From: Agapanthus africanus
Taxonomy: Eukaryota; Streptophyta; Magnoliopsida; Asparagales; Amaryllidaceae
Length of the DNA: 64,000 nucleotides
Assembly (NCBI GenBank): GCA_030015575.1
Contig: JASDDO010000006.1
Coordinates: forward strand, 316,992,361-317,056,360
Direction of reading: 5' to 3'
Shown: piece after piece, positions 60,501-64,000 of the stretch
Layout: every line of letters begins with the position of its first letter
How positions within the stretch are numbered: the stretch's first letter is position 1
The notes under the pieces: generated by a model
Seen by the model: the letters and a program-made list of their open reading frames with translations, nothing else
Databases searched by the model: none
Told to the model about the DNA's origin: nothing
Program-made: the position numbers and the translations under genes

Positions 60501-61330
60501 AAAACGACACACGAATCTCTCATAGGTCAAAACCTATGGTTTGCTTTCGCAAATCAACCCATAAACCCTCAACATCGGCGTACAAACGCCGATTGATCGA
60601 GAAAAAAACCAAACGTACCAATTATGGTTTCAAAACTCACTAACTGTATAAGAAATAGGGTTTAATTCATCAAAACCATAAAGTTAAACAAATCATTTTA
60701 TTTCCCAAAAACCTAGTCAGCACAAATTCCCATTTCGGTTCAAAACTTGATGCTTTAACCAATCTACATATTTTAACTATTCAAATGGCCAAAATGCTCA
60801 TTAAATATCATAATTAGGTCATACAAACCACTTTCATATTTTAATCTCATCAATTTGTATAAATTCCAAATTCCTAGTTTGCAAAAATAACCGATTTTAA
60901 CACTTTTTAAAGCAAAATTCACAATTTAACAATTAAGCTTGGTTTTTCATATACTAAAGTATTAAACCACCATTTAAAATGTTAATAATGTCATGAAAAA
61001 CTTAATTAGATTTTAATCTCAATTATATATGTATTTCATAAAAACCTAGTTTGCATAAAAAAAGCTAAATTTGGACATTTTACATCTAACAATTTACATA
61101 TTAGCAACTATGTTAGGTTTTCATTTCCTTAATATGATAATCTAAACATTGTATCCCTAATGATGTAGTAAAACCCTAACCTCAAATTTCACTCCTTCTC
61201 TTGAAAATTAGATCTTGAACTAAAACCCTAATTGAACACCTAATTAAGCTTGATTTAAACATTTATCATCAAATTAAGAAAAGGGTTAGAGTTATACTTT
61301 CACAAACTATCTTGAGATCAACATGAAACT
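57528..61330 (-). mobile_element. Probable gypsy-type LTR remnant, minus orientation
   Basis: TGTCACGACCC at 57528 read on the minus strand gives GGGTCGTGACA, a common 3' end of plant gypsy LTRs. The block 58560-58800 (cggcagaatgg, ACCAGGTAAAATCACC, CCCCGGGGTACCATACCAGG) is GC-richer and has LTR-like text. Sequence 60600-61330 is A/T-rich with repeated AAAACCTAG and CCCTAA. The other end was not found. It may be a solo LTR into which 61331 onward inserted. Confidence 0.4.
58470..58545. repeat. TCTCAATAT / TCTCAAA short repeats
   Basis: Imperfect 7-10-bp units (AATCTCAATATCTCAAATCTC). Simple tandem expansion, no function seen. Confidence 0.75.
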
Positions 61331-61903
61331 TGTCATGCCCCGCTTTCCAGAGTGCGCTAAGATCGGCACGTGACAGAGCCAACCATGCTACCTGTGGTTA
61401 GGAAACATCTCTCTACAGTCACATTACGGCTGTCTAGAGATATCAAGAACAGTAGAAATAAAATAAACTATCTAGTACATGTCCATGAGCCAGAATAAAC
61501 GAGTCAAGAAATAATATGCGGAAGCAATAAATCCAAATAACAATAACAATCTGGAAGGTACGGAAATAACTAAACTATCTGGATACTAACAGGATCCTCA
61601 CTGCTCGGCCTGACGGCGGAAATACTCCTGATCATCCTGCGACAAAGGTAGAGGATCTGGGCCATGCAAAACCCAGACGTCAGTGCGTCATAATATCAAT
61701 AATAATATAATCAGAGGGTAACAAGTCATGCAGGCATGAGTATGAACAGTAATAAAAGTATAACAGTAACACGAATAAGAAACAGTGAAGGGTATAAGCA
61801 CATGTGACGTGCGGTGAGTAATCTAAACTGTGCTACTGGGTTATCTATTCTAAAGTCTTCGAAATCAATTAATGTAATCCTCATCGTAATCCATCGGTGA
61901 TTA

Positions 61904-62011
61904 TTCCGTAACGTCCGGAAAAACGGCAAACAATAGGTATTCCGTAACGCCCGGAAAAACGGCAAACAATAGGTATTCTGTAACGCCCGGAAAAACGGCA
62001 AACAATATAAT
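61904..62011. repeat. 36-bp tandem repeat, three units
   Basis: Units start at 61904, 61940 and 61976 (TTCCGTAACGCCCGGAAAAA). Each has inverted arms TTCCG/CGGAA around TAACGCC. Confidence 0.9.
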
Positions 62012-62189
62012 AGCCCTTTGAGTTACGTTCGGTTACAGTCTTGATTTCCCCATACCCCCAAATTATGTGTTCAAGTCAGGTATTGATAAATCTGAAGCTA
62101 ATGCCAACACAGGATCAAGCAGGAACAGATTTGTCTATACAGACAACAGGATATGTCCATCGGGACAACATGTCAGAATTGTCGGCATT

Positions 62190-62385
62190 AGAAACAGGAT
62201 CAGGTAACATGTCAAGTAGTGATATATCAGGTCATGTCAGATAGTGTACATGTATCAAGTCATGTCAAGTAGTGGCGTATCAGGTCATGTTAGGTAGTGT
62301 ACATGTATCAAGTCATGTCAGGTAGTGTACATGTATCAAGTCATGTCAAGTAGTGGTGTATCAGGTCATGTCAAGTAGTACACGG
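62190..62385. repeat. ~27-bp tandem repeat array
   Basis: ATCAGGTCATGTCAAGTAGTG and variants recur about seven times, alternating with GTACATGT palindromes. Confidence 0.85.
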
Positions 62386-62459
62386 TGTAACAAATGGGTG
62401 CCCAACAGTAAGATGTAGCAAGTATGGAATCAGGGTAAAAATACGGATATACAATTAAA

Positions 62460-63260
62460 TCATGGATGCACAAATATCTATCAGGGGTTACATCATGACT
62501 AAGTAGGATGCACAATATCAAGCATGGGGTACTAATATATTAATAATATGAGTTAATCTAATATGGGGTGCAACTAGTTATGCAGAATTAATGGTATGGA
62601 TACACAAATAAACATGGATGCAAGAATAACTATTAAGGATTGTGACTATAGCTCCATTACTATGTAGGATGCACATTTTCTAGCATGGGGTGTTAATGTA
62701 GCAGTAACATGAAATAACGTGACATGAAATGCAAATAGATATATAATTAATGTTATGGATGCACAAACATCGATTAGGGTTACATTTACAATTCCAAGAC
62801 TAAGTGGGATGCATATTATTAAGCATGGGGTGTTATTACAATAATAATATAAATTAATATGATTTATAAATACAGTTATATATATTTTAAATGATATGGA
62901 TGCAAACGGGTATCCGAAAACAGTAAAACTTTAGTATGGATGTATAATATGATAAACGGGTAACATTTTACTCATATGGATGCACAATGATATACCTAGT
63001 ATATAGGAAGATGAATTAGCATGTGACTAGATATGTAAATAACGATATGAATGCATACGTATATCCGAAAACACTAAAACTATAAAATGGTAATGTGGGA
63101 TGCATAACTAAACATTATGTGATGTTATTATTCAAATGGGTGCAATATATTGTAGTCTAGCATGAAACAAGATAAATTTGCATGCACTAGATACGAAATA
63201 AATTGTACGGATGGAAACGGATGTCGTAAAACTGTAAAACTATAACATGGGATGCATAAT
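62460..63260. repeat. Degenerate tandem repeat around GGATGCA
   Basis: (T)GGATGCACAA and AGCATGGGGTG-type phrases recur at roughly 60-130-bp intervals about a dozen times with strong divergence. No ORF of interest. Confidence 0.7.
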
Positions 63261-63534
63261 TTTAAATACATGTATTATATTTATTCAAATGGATGTAAAT
63301 ATAGTAACATAGCAAGTAGCAAGGTAAACTTGCCTCGATCGAATCACGCGACGGATACGCATGGTACGTCCGACGTCGGTAAATCATCGCAACGCACATG
63401 CGGCACGCGGGACGGGTCCACGCAAGGCAAGAGGGTGATCACACAGTCAAGGTACGTTCACTGGATCACTCGGATCGTCAGCGACGAGCACGGCTCCGGC
63501 GGTGATCACCGGAATTAAGAAACAAGATCAAGAA

Positions 63535-63685
63535 AAAGAAAGAAGAAAGAAGAAGAAGAAGTAAGAAGAAGATGCTGTGTATTAAATAAGGAAAGAAAAA
63601 ATAAATAAATAAAATATATATAAATATATATATATTCAGATGGGAGAGAGAGAGTCACGAGAGAGAGAGAGAAAAAAAGGTTATT
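63535..63685. repeat. GAA, ATAA and GA simple repeats
   Basis: GAAGAAAGAAGAAGAAGAAG (63541-63575), AAATAAATAAAT (63598-63612), TATA-rich (63612-63635) and GAGAGA (63645-63675) tracts in a row. On the minus strand this would be a CT-rich leader upstream of a TATA-like tract. Confidence 0.85.
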
Positions 63686-64000
63686 AGTTTGTTAGGAAAT
63701 TAGTTTAGATTTAAATTTTAAAAAAAAATTATTAGTTAACTAAATTTTCATTTGTATCAGTTTATAAAATTAATATTATATAAATAAAATTTGATATTCT
63801 GGTAAATACAAATATAGTCCAAAACATGCCCGGGTCGGGTCTAAAATTCAGTTTTAAAATACGAAAAATATACATGTCGACCAAGATTAAAGTTGGATAT
63901 CCGGGTAACGAAAATGCATACTCCGAAGAACGGATGCACGTACGTGCGCGTAACCATCCAAACAAGTCCGTTTCACTGAACGGGACGAGAACAAGATGCG

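Larger units (their letters stand above)
61331..64000 (-). mobile_element. Second probable LTR remnant, minus orientation, runs off window
   Basis: TGTCATGCCCC at 61331 reads GGGGCATGACA on the minus strand, a gypsy LTR-like 3' end related to the one at 57528. It contains three tandem arrays (61904-62011, 62190-62385, 62460-63260) and a CG-rich part at 63340-63510. It continues past the window end, so its type cannot be settled. Confidence 0.4.

Overview
The window is plant nuclear DNA, almost certainly from a flowering plant. It is dominated by nested LTR retrotransposons with tRNA-iMet or other tRNA primer sites, and also holds a CACTA transposon, Mutator-like and hAT-like non-autonomous elements, tRNA-like SINE fragments and one intron-containing glycine-rich-protein gene. 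I cannot name the species. All comparisons were made by eye; no alignment or database search was run.

Layout. (1) Positions 1-28036 are the 3' part of a large non-autonomous LTR element (copy A). It consists of hairpin-rich tandem repeats (1-3660), a multi-exon ANTISENSE gene with a plant-mobile-domain-like N-terminus (3873-8430, minus strand, broken), a polypurine tract with an adjacent hairpin, and a 3' LTR (8545-11451, resuming 27678-28036). (2) A second, younger member of the same family (copy B, 11452-27672) sits inside that LTR. It has two 3.6-kb LTRs, a perfect 5-bp target duplication (TGGGC), a primer site, a 1244-codon intact gag ORF and 5 kb of tandem repeats, but no protease, reverse transcriptase, RNase H or integrase. 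(3) Copy A sits in a copia LTR (28037-30113), which itself sits in a CACTA transposon (30114-35853). This makes a four-level nest.

(4) 35926-37132 holds two neighbouring foldback MITEs with 9- and 10-bp target duplications (Mutator-like). (5) 37356-38730 is a host gene for a secreted glycine-rich protein. Its expected ATG reads TTG, and its intron carries an (AT)n tract and an hAT-like element with an 8-bp duplication. (6) 38731-42942 is AT-rich intergenic DNA with a SINE-like piece. (7) 42943-45091 is the 5' part of a Tnt1/Tork-like copia element. It is interrupted by an Angela/BARE-like copia element (45092-55557, two 2.18-kb LTRs, decayed pol, gag mostly missing), and its reading frame resumes at 55558. 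(8) 55583-64000 is AT-rich DNA with LTR-like ends and promoter-like pieces, probably gypsy LTR remnants mostly on the minus strand.

The most unusual part is the A/B family. LTRs and internal repeats are built almost entirely from short inverted repeats whose arms vary but stay self-complementary while the loop or spacer stays fixed: TCACGTG-N4-CACGTGA pairs, N4-6-TTTAA-N'4-6 palindromes, GGAC-N6-GTCC units, and ~43-bp hairpins with a constant loop. A long hairpin lies immediately before the polypurine tract in both copies, with different stem sequence but the same geometry. Because the family lacks pol, copy B must have been mobilised by enzymes supplied in trans.
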